From the NCBI RefSeq assembly GCF_001690985.1, contig NZ_MAJS01000046.1, forward strand, positions 289,366-353,365: a DNA stretch of 64,000 nucleotides. Direction: 5' to 3'. Origin of the DNA: Aliivibrio sp. 1S175. Its GTDB lineage: Bacteria > Pseudomonadota > Gammaproteobacteria > Enterobacterales > Vibrionaceae. This document shows positions 45,337-53,656 of the stretch, piece by piece. Below the pieces are notes generated by a model. It was given only the letters and a program-made list of their open reading frames with translations. It did no database searches and was not told the DNA's origin. Each line of letters opens with the position of its first letter. The first letter of the stretch is position 1. The translations under genes and the position numbers were made by a program.

Positions 45337-46283
45337 TCAGCTACCAGTAGCCGCCTCTTCAATATGGTCACTCCACCACATCATTAGAATCTTACGTCGT
45401 TCAAGGTAGTCTGTGCGATAATAAGCACTTCGAACCTTATCTCTATCAACATGAGAGAGTGCCGCTTCAATAATATCCGCATCGAAGTTTTGTTCATTTA
45501 AGGTAGTACTAGCTAATGCTCGAAGGCCATGAGAAGTTTGTCTTCCCTTAAATCCCATTCGCACCAATGCTTTATTAGCTGTTTCTTTATTTATATGATT
45601 TTTATTGCTTTTACCAGCAGGGAAAAGGTATTCACTCTCGCCAGTGATAAAATCAATCGTTTCTAATAAGTCTAAGGTTTGCTTTGTTAATGGGACGGTA
45701 TGTACCCTTCCCTTCTTCATTCGTTCAGCTGGGATAACCCAAAGCATTTTTTCTTTGTCTATTTCATCCCAGCGAGCACCAGCAGTCTCGGTAGGTCTTG
45801 TCATTGTATGAAGTTGCCATTCTAACAAACAGCGTGTGATAGGCTTAATAGATACCTAATTAATCGTTTTTAACAGTTCTGGTAGATCTTTAGGATCTAG
45901 CGATGTCTGGTTAGTAACTTTTGCAGTTTCAAACGCTTTCCCAATACCAGCAAGTCTATTATGTTCGATAACACCAGTATTCACAGCAAAGGTCATGATC
46001 TCATTTAAATTACGACACAATCGCCCTACCGTTTCTAACTTACCTTGGTTCGCAATTGGCTTAATGGTTTTTATGGCTTGTGGAGCGGTAATGTCACCAA
46101 GCAGGAATTTACCTGAGTAAGATTAGCTCGCTTTTTAGTGATTGGTCGCTGGTGATTAAATATCCAAAATTTACTACCGATTGACTTTATTCGAAGTGCA
46201 AGACCATTACCATCACTTAAGTTATATTCTTAATCTTTTAGTTTAACTTGAGCTGCCGTTAAGAACTGTGCTTTTATAGCCAT
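45337..46283 (-). pseudogene. Degenerate tyrosine integrase next to tRNA-Val (right copy)
   Basis: Reading the minus strand from the ATG at 46283 gives MAIKAQFLTAAQVKLKD, a TAA, then EYNLSDGNGLALRIKSIG and RPITKKRANLTQ. An internal deletion with frame change follows, then GDITAPQAIKTIKPIANQ through LDPKDLPELLKTIN, a TAG near 45854, and an open C-terminal catalytic domain (45337-45828). That domain retains the Arg of TMTRPTETAGARW, HGLRALAS, and Tyr of SAYYRTDYLERR. It is a P4-type integrase that once targeted the adjacent tRNA. At least two nonsense codons and a deletion inactivate it. Confidence 0.88.
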
Positions 46284-46478
46284 TTGAACCTCTGAAGTAA
46301 CCTCGAAAATACGTGATTGAAAAAAGGTTACGAACCGTGTTACTTCAAATCATAGATGTTACAAAACAGAAATAGACAAAAAGCAGCTAGATAATTGATT
46401 AGACAGGAATTGCAGGCACAAAAAAGCCCACACTAGGTGGGCTCTTTCGTATAATGTGGTGCCCGCTACTGGACTCGA
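46115..46478. repeat. Right direct repeat of the island (attR side)
   Basis: These 364 nt match 17054-17414 in direct orientation at about 97-98% by eye. They include the integrase 5' end, its upstream region, the tRNA terminator and the 3' part of the intact tRNA-Val. The distance between copies is 29,061 nt, which defines the island period. Confidence 0.87.
46418..46443 (-). terminator. Terminator of tRNA-Val
   Basis: On the minus strand AGCCCAC-CTAGT-GTGGGCT is followed by TTTTTG, 13 nt downstream of the tRNA CCA end. The same element is copied at 17358-17382 in the left repeat. Confidence 0.8.
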
Positions 46479-46533
46479 ACCAGTGACACCTTGCATGTCA
46501 TGCAAGTACTCTAACCAACTGAGCTAAGCGGGC
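46457..46533 (-). tRNA. tRNA-Val (anticodon GAC)
   Basis: The minus strand reads a full 77-nt cloverleaf: acceptor GCCCGCT pairing with AGCGGGC, a D-arm with GCTCAGTTGGTTAGAGT, anticodon stem CTTGC/GCAAG with loop ATGACAT (anticodon GAC), T-arm with GGTTCGAGTCC, discriminator A and an encoded CCA. Its 3' end is the attachment site of the island to its left; the island end restores the tRNA sequence, so the gene stays intact. Confidence 0.95.
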
Positions 46534-46731
46534 AAATCGTTAACCGGGAAGTAATTAACTTCTCCTTGAGAACGAGATGGATAATATCGAGTTCCTTTTT
46601 ACTCTGCAAGTCTTTTTTTATTATTATCAACCGTTTGTCTATTTAATATTCAAAATGAGCAAAATCAGAACAACTTGCTTGAACGCTCCTTTTAAAATAG
46701 AATCGCACATACCGTTAAAAGGATTTATCTC

Positions 46732-48285
46732 ATGTCACAATCTCGTTTTCACCATTGTAAATTATTACAGCCTATTTTAATTTTGTTACTTGTTGGCATC
46801 GCGATTACTTCATTAACATTCAGTATTCAAAGTTTTCAATCTGTCGAAAAAACGATACGTTCGTCTTCATTTCAAGCGTTCAATAACTCCATTGAAGCCA
46901 GCTATGACATTGTTGATACTGCCTTAAATGAATCAATAAAACGATACTTAAGGGGGATAGTAACAACGTCGGCTAAGTTCATTACTCAAATCCAAGAGTC
47001 TCCTTCGTTCACAGAAGAACAAAAAGAATCATTTATTCAAGAGTATATTAACTCTAATAGAATTGGAGATACTGGCTATTCTTATATATTAAACTCTAAA
47101 GGAAAATTAGTTTATCACCCTATTTTCCAAGGACGAAATGTCAGTGAATACCGTCATATTCAAGAACAAATTGATAATAATGACCATTTTGTTGAGTATT
47201 TATGGATAAACCCTGGCGAAAAGAAGCCACGTAAAAAACTTGCCTACTCTATTTATATAGAGGAGCTCGATTTTATTATCTCTGCCAGTGCTTATAAAGA
47301 TGAGTTATTGCACTTCATAGACAAAACTATTCTTAAAGACAAGCTAAACAAATACCAATACGGTGATACTGGCTATGTGTATGTTATCAACCTAACTGGA
47401 GAGTTAATTCTTCACCCAAGCTATGAAGGCCAAAACATACGAAGCCTAATTGGTGAGCGTGCTGATGGTTTACTTAAAAAAATCCAACAATCAGCCACTC
47501 GTTATAGCTTACAAATGAATTTAGTTAATGGCATGTCAGAGACAACCTCACACGCTGCTAATGTCGAGGACTATAGCTACCAAATAACGTTGAATGACAG
47601 CACTTATCAAAAAGACGTACTTTATATCTATTACCCTTATTTAGATTGGGCAATTGTCTCTGGCATATCTCGAGATGAATTAAATCGTCCAACAAACACC
47701 CTATTATACAGCTTATCCGGGCTTCTCTTTAGCTTGATGGCTATCATTCTCATTTTATTAAGATTGCTTAACCGTCGACACAAAAAGTTGGCTCATATTC
47801 TTAATCGTGATTACTTAACTGGATTATTTAACCGCCGTACTTTCCACAACATGGTTTCTCCTCTTATTCGTAATCAAAATCAATCTTCTACTTTCTCCCC
47901 CTATTCTATTATCTTGCTGGATATCGATTTATTTAAACGAATTAATGATTCTTATGGGCATATCGTTGGAGATAAAATCATTACTATTGTAGGTAAAGCT
48001 ATCTCACAATATCCCAACATATTAGCGGCAAGGTATGATGGCGAAGAGTTTATTATCTTTATCAATGAGAGTAATCCTAAACGTGTCATTCAGTTTACTG
48101 AAAAAGTACGTCAACAGATCGATAAATATAATACGTTGAATGAGAAAATAACACTGAGTGCCGGAATTACGACTATAAATAAGCCGAATGTATTATTAGA
48201 TGATGTGATTGAACAAGCTGATAAAGCTTTATTCCACTCAAAAAATACAGGTCGAAATAAAATCACTCACTATAGAGAATTATAG
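46732..48285 (+). CDS. dCache-type sensor diguanylate cyclase
   Basis: This 517-residue protein has an N-terminal helix (about 13-32), a periplasmic region with two Cache-like repeats (IGDTGYSYILNSKGKLVYHP and YGDTGYVYVINLTGELILHP), a second helix (about 326-348) and a C-terminal GGDEF domain (DYLTGLFNRR; LDIDLFKRIND). The active-site motif is DGEEF at 436-440, with Asp replacing the first Gly, and the RxxD inhibitory site is missing. It would sense a small ligand outside and make cyclic di-GMP if still active. It lies outside the island, diverging from tRNA-Val. Confidence 0.9.
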   Translation: MSQSRFHHCKLLQPILILLLVGIAITSLTFSIQSFQSVEKTIRSSSFQAFNNSIEASYDIVDTALNESIKRYLRGIVTTSAKFITQIQESPSFTEEQKESFIQEYINSNRIGDTGYSYILNSKGKLVYHPIFQGRNVSEYRHIQEQIDNNDHFVEYLWINPGEKKPRKKLAYSIYIEELDFIISASAYKDELLHFIDKTILKDKLNKYQYGDTGYVYVINLTGELILHPSYEGQNIRSLIGERADGLLKKIQQSATRYSLQMNLVNGMSETTSHAANVEDYSYQITLNDSTYQKDVLYIYYPYLDWAIVSGISRDELNRPTNTLLYSLSGLLFSLMAIILILLRLLNRRHKKLAHILNRDYLTGLFNRRTFHNMVSPLIRNQNQSSTFSPYSIILLDIDLFKRINDSYGHIVGDKIITIVGKAISQYPNILAARYDGEEFIIFINESNPKRVIQFTEKVRQQIDKYNTLNEKITLSAGITTINKPNVLLDDVIEQADKALFHSKNTGRNKITHYREL

Positions 48286-48400
48286 AGAGAAAAATATAAG
48301 GTTCAGAAAGGGAAAACTGGACAAGTTATGACAGTGTACTACGCTCAATAAAGTAATGTTCTCCATTTTATTAGCGCAAGGCTCTCGAGCCATTTCCCTA

Positions 48401-48437
48401 AGCCCGTAACCAGGAATCGTTACGGGCTATTTTTTTA
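48401..48437 (+). terminator. Terminator after the GGDEF gene
   Basis: AGCCCGTAAC-CAGGAATC-GTTACGGGCT is a perfect 10-bp stem followed by ATTTTTTTA, about 115 nt after the GGDEF stop and just before the convergent CvfB-like gene end. Confidence 0.85.
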
Positions 48438-48452
48438 GGGAAATTATCTGTT

Positions 48453-49301
48453 TTATTCAGATTTAGCTGTTACTAGGTAGATTCCATCTTTTTCAATAGT
48501 AATTTTACCCGCTTTATATAAACCACCAATTGTCTTTTTAAACGTGCCTTTACTTGTTCTAAATTCAGTAAAGATCGCATCTGGAGATGATTTATCAGTT
48601 AGAGGTAAGAAGCCTTCTTTTTTCTCTAAGGTTGCGATAACTTTTTCACTTAAATCATCCATACGAGCTACGCCTGGGCGTTGTAGAGAAAGTGAGATTT
48701 TACCGTCTTCACGCATTTCTGCGATGAACGCTTTAAGTTGCTTACCAATGAAAAGCTTACCAAATACATCAGAATGGAAAATCAGACCCCAATGCTCGCC
48801 ATTGATAACGGCTTTGTAGCCAAGATCTGTGCGTTCTGCAATTAAGATGTCAACTTGTTGGCCTCTCTCATAATTAGCAGGCGTGTTATCTAACCATTTG
48901 TTAAAACGAGTAGTACCGACAATACGGCTAGATGCTTTATCAATGTATACATAAACAAGGATATTTTGACCTTCATCTAAGCGGCCACGTTGCTCACTAA
49001 ATGGAACTAATAAGTCTTTTTTAGCAATACCCCAATCAACGAATGCACCAATGCTGTTTGTGCCAATCACGTTCATTAAGCCGAACTGACCAACTTGTGC
49101 TTTTGGTGTTTCTGTTGAAGCTACCACTTCATTTTCTGAATCAAGATAAATAAACACATCAAGCGCTTCACCGACTGCTGTGCCTTCTGGAACAAAACGA
49201 CTTGGAAGAAGAATAGAACCATAATCTCCGCCATCTAAAAAGACACCAAAATCTACAGTTTTTGTTACTTCTAATTTGTTGATTTGACCAATTTTAATCA
49301 T
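48453..49301 (-). CDS. S1-domain RNA-binding protein (CvfB/YitL family)
   Basis: I place the start at the ATG at 49301 (MIKIGQINKLEV), which has a TTAGGAATTGAAG ribosome site; a longer frame to 49373 lacks one. The 282-residue protein follows the CvfB plan: tandem S1-like domains (TKTVDFGVFLDGGDYGSILLP; IGAFVDWGIAKKDLLVPFSEQ) and a C-terminal winged-helix region (FRTSKGTFKKTIGGLYKAGK). Family members bind RNA and affect translation or virulence-gene expression in other bacteria; the target here is unknown. It diverges from the 49391 gene with an 89-nt shared promoter. Confidence 0.85.
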   Translation of the reverse strand: MIKIGQINKLEVTKTVDFGVFLDGGDYGSILLPSRFVPEGTAVGEALDVFIYLDSENEVVASTETPKAQVGQFGLMNVIGTNSIGAFVDWGIAKKDLLVPFSEQRGRLDEGQNILVYVYIDKASSRIVGTTRFNKWLDNTPANYERGQQVDILIAERTDLGYKAVINGEHWGLIFHSDVFGKLFIGKQLKAFIAEMREDGKISLSLQRPGVARMDDLSEKVIATLEKKEGFLPLTDKSSPDAIFTEFRTSKGTFKKTIGGLYKAGKITIEKDGIYLVTAKSE

Positions 49302-49390
49302 TACTTCAATTCCTAAATAAAATACTCGGCGATTATACCTTAACTCTGATATGCTTGCTGTATGAATTACCATTTTTATAGGAATTTCCT

Positions 49391-50746
49391 GTGATTACAG
49401 TTGGTAAGAAAGATGGCTTATCACTAAAAATCTCACATATTGTTGAAGAATCTAAGCAGCATGAACTAGAGATGTATCTTTTTGTTCCGGGCGAGCTCGG
49501 CTTAAACAAAGAGATGGTTTCTGAATCTGAATTTTATTACAATTCGATTCAAAGCCAACGTACGTATTTCAGTGATAAAAACCACCTTCCTCTTGTACAC
49601 TCTCGTCTTGCTCAACGTGGCCGTTTGTCTACCGAACAATATCGTTTAAGTTTGAGTCTATACGCTTATCAATATGCCCTTGCATTAGAAAAAGCAGTGC
49701 AGCAACTTAATGATACCTCTCGTAAAGAAATTACTCATCAAGAAGTTGATGATGCGATAGATCTTGCTGTCGACATTCTTAGAAAGTTACGACGTAACGT
49801 ACCTTATGATGATACGTTAAAACGTTATTATGCCAACATAGACAACTATTTATCTTGGTATACAGAGCAACGCTTCCTATCGTTACTTGCTCATATGCCA
49901 AGAAACGAAGAATACAAGTTGGTTAAAGAACGCCTTGTTGATATTTGCGAACAAGAAGCACTCCATCGCCTTGATAAAAGCTATAACTCTGGTAAAGCTC
50001 GCGACGACATGACTCGAATGTCGAATAAAATGCGCCTATTACGTCGTTTGATCGAATTCCCTATCGTACTTAAAGAGAAAAACTTAGCTCTAGGTAAACA
50101 CATTAAACGAGCGGTTAAAGGTGGTGCAACTGCGGTTGTTATGATTTTTGTTTCTTTAATGGTTATTCAAGCTCGCGGATTTTTGGGTGAGATCACCGCT
50201 TCGTTTATTTTTGCTGTTTCGTTTATTTATGCCATGCGTGAAGTGTTTAAGGATGATTTACGTGATGTTATGTGGCGTTGGATACGTAAAGGTCAACCAA
50301 AATGGCGTAAACGCTATCTTGACCCTACCACAAATACCTATGTTGGAAGAAAGTTAGAATGGCTTGATTACATGACGTTTTCAGAGTTGGATTCTGATAT
50401 TCAGAAACTTCGCAAGCATCGCGTAGTGCAACGAGAAGAGGTTATTCTGTCATACAAGAGCCAAACAAAGATGGCAATCACGAAGTTTATGAGTGGTTAT
50501 GAGCAAACCCGTGAAACCATGCTGATTGACTTACGCCCTATTGCTCGTTTAATGGAGAAAGGATCTCAAAAGATTTATCAATTAAACGATGGACAAGTGA
50601 CAAAAGAATCCGTTGAAAAGCGTCACTTAATAAACTTAATTGTGCGTGAAACTATGGATGATTACAGTACACAGCTACATCGTTGGAAAATCATTGTTAA
50701 CCGTTCAAAAATTATAGATATCGAAAAAATAGCAATCGATAAATAA
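49391..50746 (+). CDS. Conserved-looking membrane protein of unknown function
   Basis: A GTG start with a TAGGAA site opens a 451-residue protein that I do not recognise. Most is soluble and rich in Arg, Lys and Glu helices. Two adjacent hydrophobic segments (about 243-262 and 265-283; AVVMIFVSLMVIQARGF, TASFIFAVSFIYAMREV) form a hairpin in the middle, so both large parts should lie on the same side of the membrane, probably the cytosol. The context offers no functional clue beyond divergence from the S1-domain gene. Confidence 0.75.
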   Translation: MITVGKKDGLSLKISHIVEESKQHELEMYLFVPGELGLNKEMVSESEFYYNSIQSQRTYFSDKNHLPLVHSRLAQRGRLSTEQYRLSLSLYAYQYALALEKAVQQLNDTSRKEITHQEVDDAIDLAVDILRKLRRNVPYDDTLKRYYANIDNYLSWYTEQRFLSLLAHMPRNEEYKLVKERLVDICEQEALHRLDKSYNSGKARDDMTRMSNKMRLLRRLIEFPIVLKEKNLALGKHIKRAVKGGATAVVMIFVSLMVIQARGFLGEITASFIFAVSFIYAMREVFKDDLRDVMWRWIRKGQPKWRKRYLDPTTNTYVGRKLEWLDYMTFSELDSDIQKLRKHRVVQREEVILSYKSQTKMAITKFMSGYEQTRETMLIDLRPIARLMEKGSQKIYQLNDGQVTKESVEKRHLINLIVRETMDDYSTQLHRWKIIVNRSKIIDIEKIAIDK

Positions 50747-50775
50747 CCAACATTTACTTACTGATGATATACAAC

Positions 50776-50809
50776 AACGCCTTTAGGTTTTTCATAACCT
50801 AAAGGCGTT
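50776..50809. terminator. Bidirectional terminator
   Basis: AACGCCTTTAGGTT-TTTCAT-AACCTAAAGGCGTT is a perfect 14-bp stem with T-rich flank on the plus side (TTTATT). It lies between the convergent 49391 gene and the PEP-domain gene. Confidence 0.88.
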
Positions 50810-50841
50810 TTTATTATCTCATGTTTATTAAACTTTAGATG

Positions 50842-51726
50842 TTATGCAGTAACAACAACCTCTGTTGCACTTAACTGGTCTAATAACTCTTGAACTTTAG
50901 GATTTTGAGCTAATTCGTCAATGGTTGTTACTACGGGTTTATTTGCTTTTTTCGCCGCTTGAATAGCTTGACCAACAAGGTGAAGTACCGCTTCGTTTTG
51001 TGGATCAAAATGATGTTCTAATGCTTCGTTTTGCTTATCCACACCTAATGTAAACTGCGTTAATGTATCTACATTTACAACCATACCATCAAAATATTGA
51101 AGCAGTTTATCAGCCATTAATGCTGCAGCTGGTACGTCACATACGAAATGTACTTTTAAACCATTTAAGCCACGTGGAAGACCATAAATTGCTAAGCGAT
51201 CAATAATCGTCGCCGCATCACTTAGGTTTCGAACAAAAGGAACAACGATTTGAACGCTTGCGGATGTCCCTTCCATGACTTTTTTAATTACGGCACACTC
51301 TAAAGCAAACTGCTCTGCACTCTCATCAGATGCAAAACGAGTAACTCCACGAACGCCCATCATCGGGTTAACTTCTTTTGCTTCTAATTGGCCTATCAGT
51401 AAGCTTCCAAATGCGGCGCTGTCTGCATCTGAAAATGAAATTTTCACTTCTTTGGTTTCTTCAGTGATACTCGCTAAAATAACCTCAGTCAACGTATCGA
51501 TAAAGTGTGTTTTACCATCTGAAGCGCTTTCTATAATAAGAGCAAGGCTTTGAGCATCAATATCACTCATTTTAGGCGCTTCGATCACGGCTTTTGGATG
51601 ATAAAATAAATGCTCTTGAATTAACCCTGCAATAGATACATAAAGAGAGTCTGTTGAATCTGTTTTAGATTGGTAAGAAGGTAAACTCGCCATACGTGTT
51701 AGCGTTGATAAAATTGTGTCAGTCAT
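50842..51726 (-). CDS. Stand-alone PEP-utilising enzyme barrel domain
   Basis: This 294-residue protein corresponds to the C-terminal TIM-barrel part of PEP synthase/PTS enzyme I proteins: NPMMGVRGVTRF, FALECAVIKKVMEGTSASVQ, VPFVRNLSDAATII, GLPRGLNGLKVHFVCDVPAAAL and FDGMVVNVDTLTQFTLGVDK. The swivelling phospho-His and ATP-grasp domains are absent. The family's NDLTQ becomes DTLTQ, and the final GxCGQ cysteine loop, the proton donor, is replaced by VVTTIDELAQN. It is therefore probably not a competent PEP-forming enzyme and may be a binding or regulatory protein. Confidence 0.8.
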   Translation of the reverse strand: MTDTILSTLTRMASLPSYQSKTDSTDSLYVSIAGLIQEHLFYHPKAVIEAPKMSDIDAQSLALIIESASDGKTHFIDTLTEVILASITEETKEVKISFSDADSAAFGSLLIGQLEAKEVNPMMGVRGVTRFASDESAEQFALECAVIKKVMEGTSASVQIVVPFVRNLSDAATIIDRLAIYGLPRGLNGLKVHFVCDVPAAALMADKLLQYFDGMVVNVDTLTQFTLGVDKQNEALEHHFDPQNEAVLHLVGQAIQAAKKANKPVVTTIDELAQNPKVQELLDQLSATEVVVTA

Positions 51727-51934
51727 GCTCGCTCCAATGAACCCATTGATTTGGTTTTATTATTAAATGTTATTTATGTTGAACATACCTATACATGAGC
51801 AACAACTCAAGCCTAAACGATACAATAATGCTACTTTTACGCCCACTTCTTTATCTGTATTAAGTTTTGGGTTTCATCCATTCTAATTTTCCGTTATCTT
51901 ACTCTGGTGTATTAAAGAATTAACAGGCGAAACT

Positions 51935-52987
51935 ATGCCATTTCAAACAGATGAACTTCGTACTCAGCCTTTAGGCCCTATGCCAACACCTGCTGAGCTA
52001 ACGACTGCTCACCCTATTACCGATGATGTTGCTGAACATGTTGAGCAATCTCGCGCGCAGGTTGAAGCTATTTTAACTGGCAAAGATAAACGTCTTTTAG
52101 TCGTTGTTGGTCCATGCTCTGTACATGATACAGCAGCAGCACTGGATTACGCACAACGCTTAGCCAATATTCAAGACAAATATAAAGATGAACTTTTCAT
52201 CGTTATGCGTACTTACTTTGAAAAACCACGCACTATTGTAGGTTGGAAAGGATTAATTACTGATCCTAACTTAGATGGTAGCTACGCACTGGAAGCCGGT
52301 TTACATAAAGCTCGTAAGCTTCTGCTTGATATCAACAAACTAGGTTTAGCTACCGCGACTGAGTTTTTAGATATGATCACTGGTCAATATATTTCAGATT
52401 TAATTACGTGGGGCGCTATTGGTGCTCGTACAACAGAATCTCAAATTCATCGTGAAATGGCGTCAGCTCTTTCTTGTCCTGTTGGCTTTAAAAACGGGAC
52501 AAATGGCAACACTCAAATTGCGATGGACGCGATTCGTGCAGCTAAAGCGTCTCATTTCTTCTACTCGCCAGATAAACAAGGTCGCATGACGGTATATCGC
52601 ACTGCGGGTAATCCATTTGGTCATGTCATCCTTCGTGGTGGTAATGATAAGCCAAATTTTGATATTGATTCAGTGACTGATGCTTGTCAGCGTTTAGAGG
52701 ATGTTGGCTTACCACCTCACCTAATCGTCGATTTTAGCCATGCAAACTGTGAAAAACAGCATCGTCGCCAACTTGATGTAGCCAAAGATATTTGTGCTCA
52801 AATCGAATCTGGTAGCAATAAAGTCGTTGGTATTATGGCTGAAAGCTTCATTGTAGAAGGCAATCAACCAATGACGGATTTAACCAACTTAACTTACGGT
52901 AAATCAATTACTGATCCATGCCTAAGTTGGGAAGATACCGTGACTATGTTAGACATGTTATCAAATACAATTAAAACATCTCGTTAA
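51935..52987 (+). CDS. aroH: DAHP synthase, AroH-like
   Basis: This 350-residue class I DAHP synthase joins PEP and erythrose-4-phosphate in the first step of the shikimate pathway. It shows VVVGPCSVHD (metal Cys), KPRTIVGWKGL, IGARTTESQIHREMASALSCPVGFKNGT and DFSHANCEKQHRRQ. Details such as TDELRT at the N-terminus, EFLDMITGQ, the SPDKQGRMTVY stretch and IMAESF favour the E. coli AroH (tryptophan-sensitive) type over AroG or AroF. No TrpR-box palindrome was recognised upstream. The yajQ gene starts 17 nt after its stop. Confidence 0.88.
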   Translation: MPFQTDELRTQPLGPMPTPAELTTAHPITDDVAEHVEQSRAQVEAILTGKDKRLLVVVGPCSVHDTAAALDYAQRLANIQDKYKDELFIVMRTYFEKPRTIVGWKGLITDPNLDGSYALEAGLHKARKLLLDINKLGLATATEFLDMITGQYISDLITWGAIGARTTESQIHREMASALSCPVGFKNGTNGNTQIAMDAIRAAKASHFFYSPDKQGRMTVYRTAGNPFGHVILRGGNDKPNFDIDSVTDACQRLEDVGLPPHLIVDFSHANCEKQHRRQLDVAKDICAQIESGSNKVVGIMAESFIVEGNQPMTDLTNLTYGKSITDPCLSWEDTVTMLDMLSNTIKTSR

Positions 52988-53003
52988 TTTAAGGATTTAA
53001 ACT

Positions 53004-53486
53004 ATGCCTGCTTTTGATATCGTTTCTGAAGTTGATAATGTTGAACTAAAAAATGCGGTCGATAACGCGACTCGTGAATTAGCTACTCGTTTCGATTTTC
53101 GTGGCGTTGATGCTAGCTTTGAATTAAAGGGCGAAAACATCAAGATTAAAGCGGAAGATGACTTCCAACTGTCTCAGTTAGTTGATATTTTACGTGGTAA
53201 CCTTGCAAAGCGCGGTGTTGATGCTCGTTCTATGGATGTCAAAGATACCGTTCATTCTGGTAAGAACTTTTACCAAGATATCGACTTTAAACAAGGTGTT
53301 GACGCGCTTATCGCTAAGAAATTAGTAAAAGAAATCAAAGCATCAAAAATTAAAGTTCAAGCTGCAATTCAAGGTGAACAACTTCGTATTACAGGTAAAA
53401 ACCGTGATGATCTTCAAGCGGCAATGGCGCTTGTACGTGAAGGTGACTTTGGTCAACCTTTCCAATTCACGAACTTCCGTGACTAA
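53004..53486 (+). CDS. yajQ: YajQ family nucleotide-binding protein
   Basis: This 160-residue protein starts [20 protein letters not shown] and follows YajQ throughout ([31 protein letters not shown]-like [24 protein letters not shown]). The family has two RRM-like ferredoxin folds; some homologues bind cyclic di-GMP. It lies 17 nt downstream of the DAHP synthase gene and ahead of a terminator, so the two are probably co-transcribed. Confidence 0.95.
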   Translation: MPAFDIVSEVDNVELKNAVDNATRELATRFDFRGVDASFELKGENIKIKAEDDFQLSQLVDILRGNLAKRGVDARSMDVKDTVHSGKNFYQDIDFKQGVDALIAKKLVKEIKASKIKVQAAIQGEQLRITGKNRDDLQAAMALVREGDFGQPFQFTNFRD

Positions 53487-53525
53487 TCAGTAATTATCTA
53501 AAAAACACTGCTGTTTGATAGATAT

Positions 53526-53567
53526 AAAAAAAGCGCCTCTACTGTTTATCAGTAAGGCGCTTTTTTA
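53526..53567 (+). terminator. Terminator after yajQ
   Basis: GCGCC and GGCGC with an inner ACTG/CAGT pair form a stem flanked by A and T runs (AAAAAAA before, TTTTTT after), about 40 nt after the yajQ stop. Confidence 0.8.
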
Positions 53568-53656
53568 TTATCTGTTATTAATATCAATTCGATTAATTAT
53601 CTGATCATTATTACTAGTTAAATCACTCATTAGTTACATTGGTATAAGTTTAGAAA

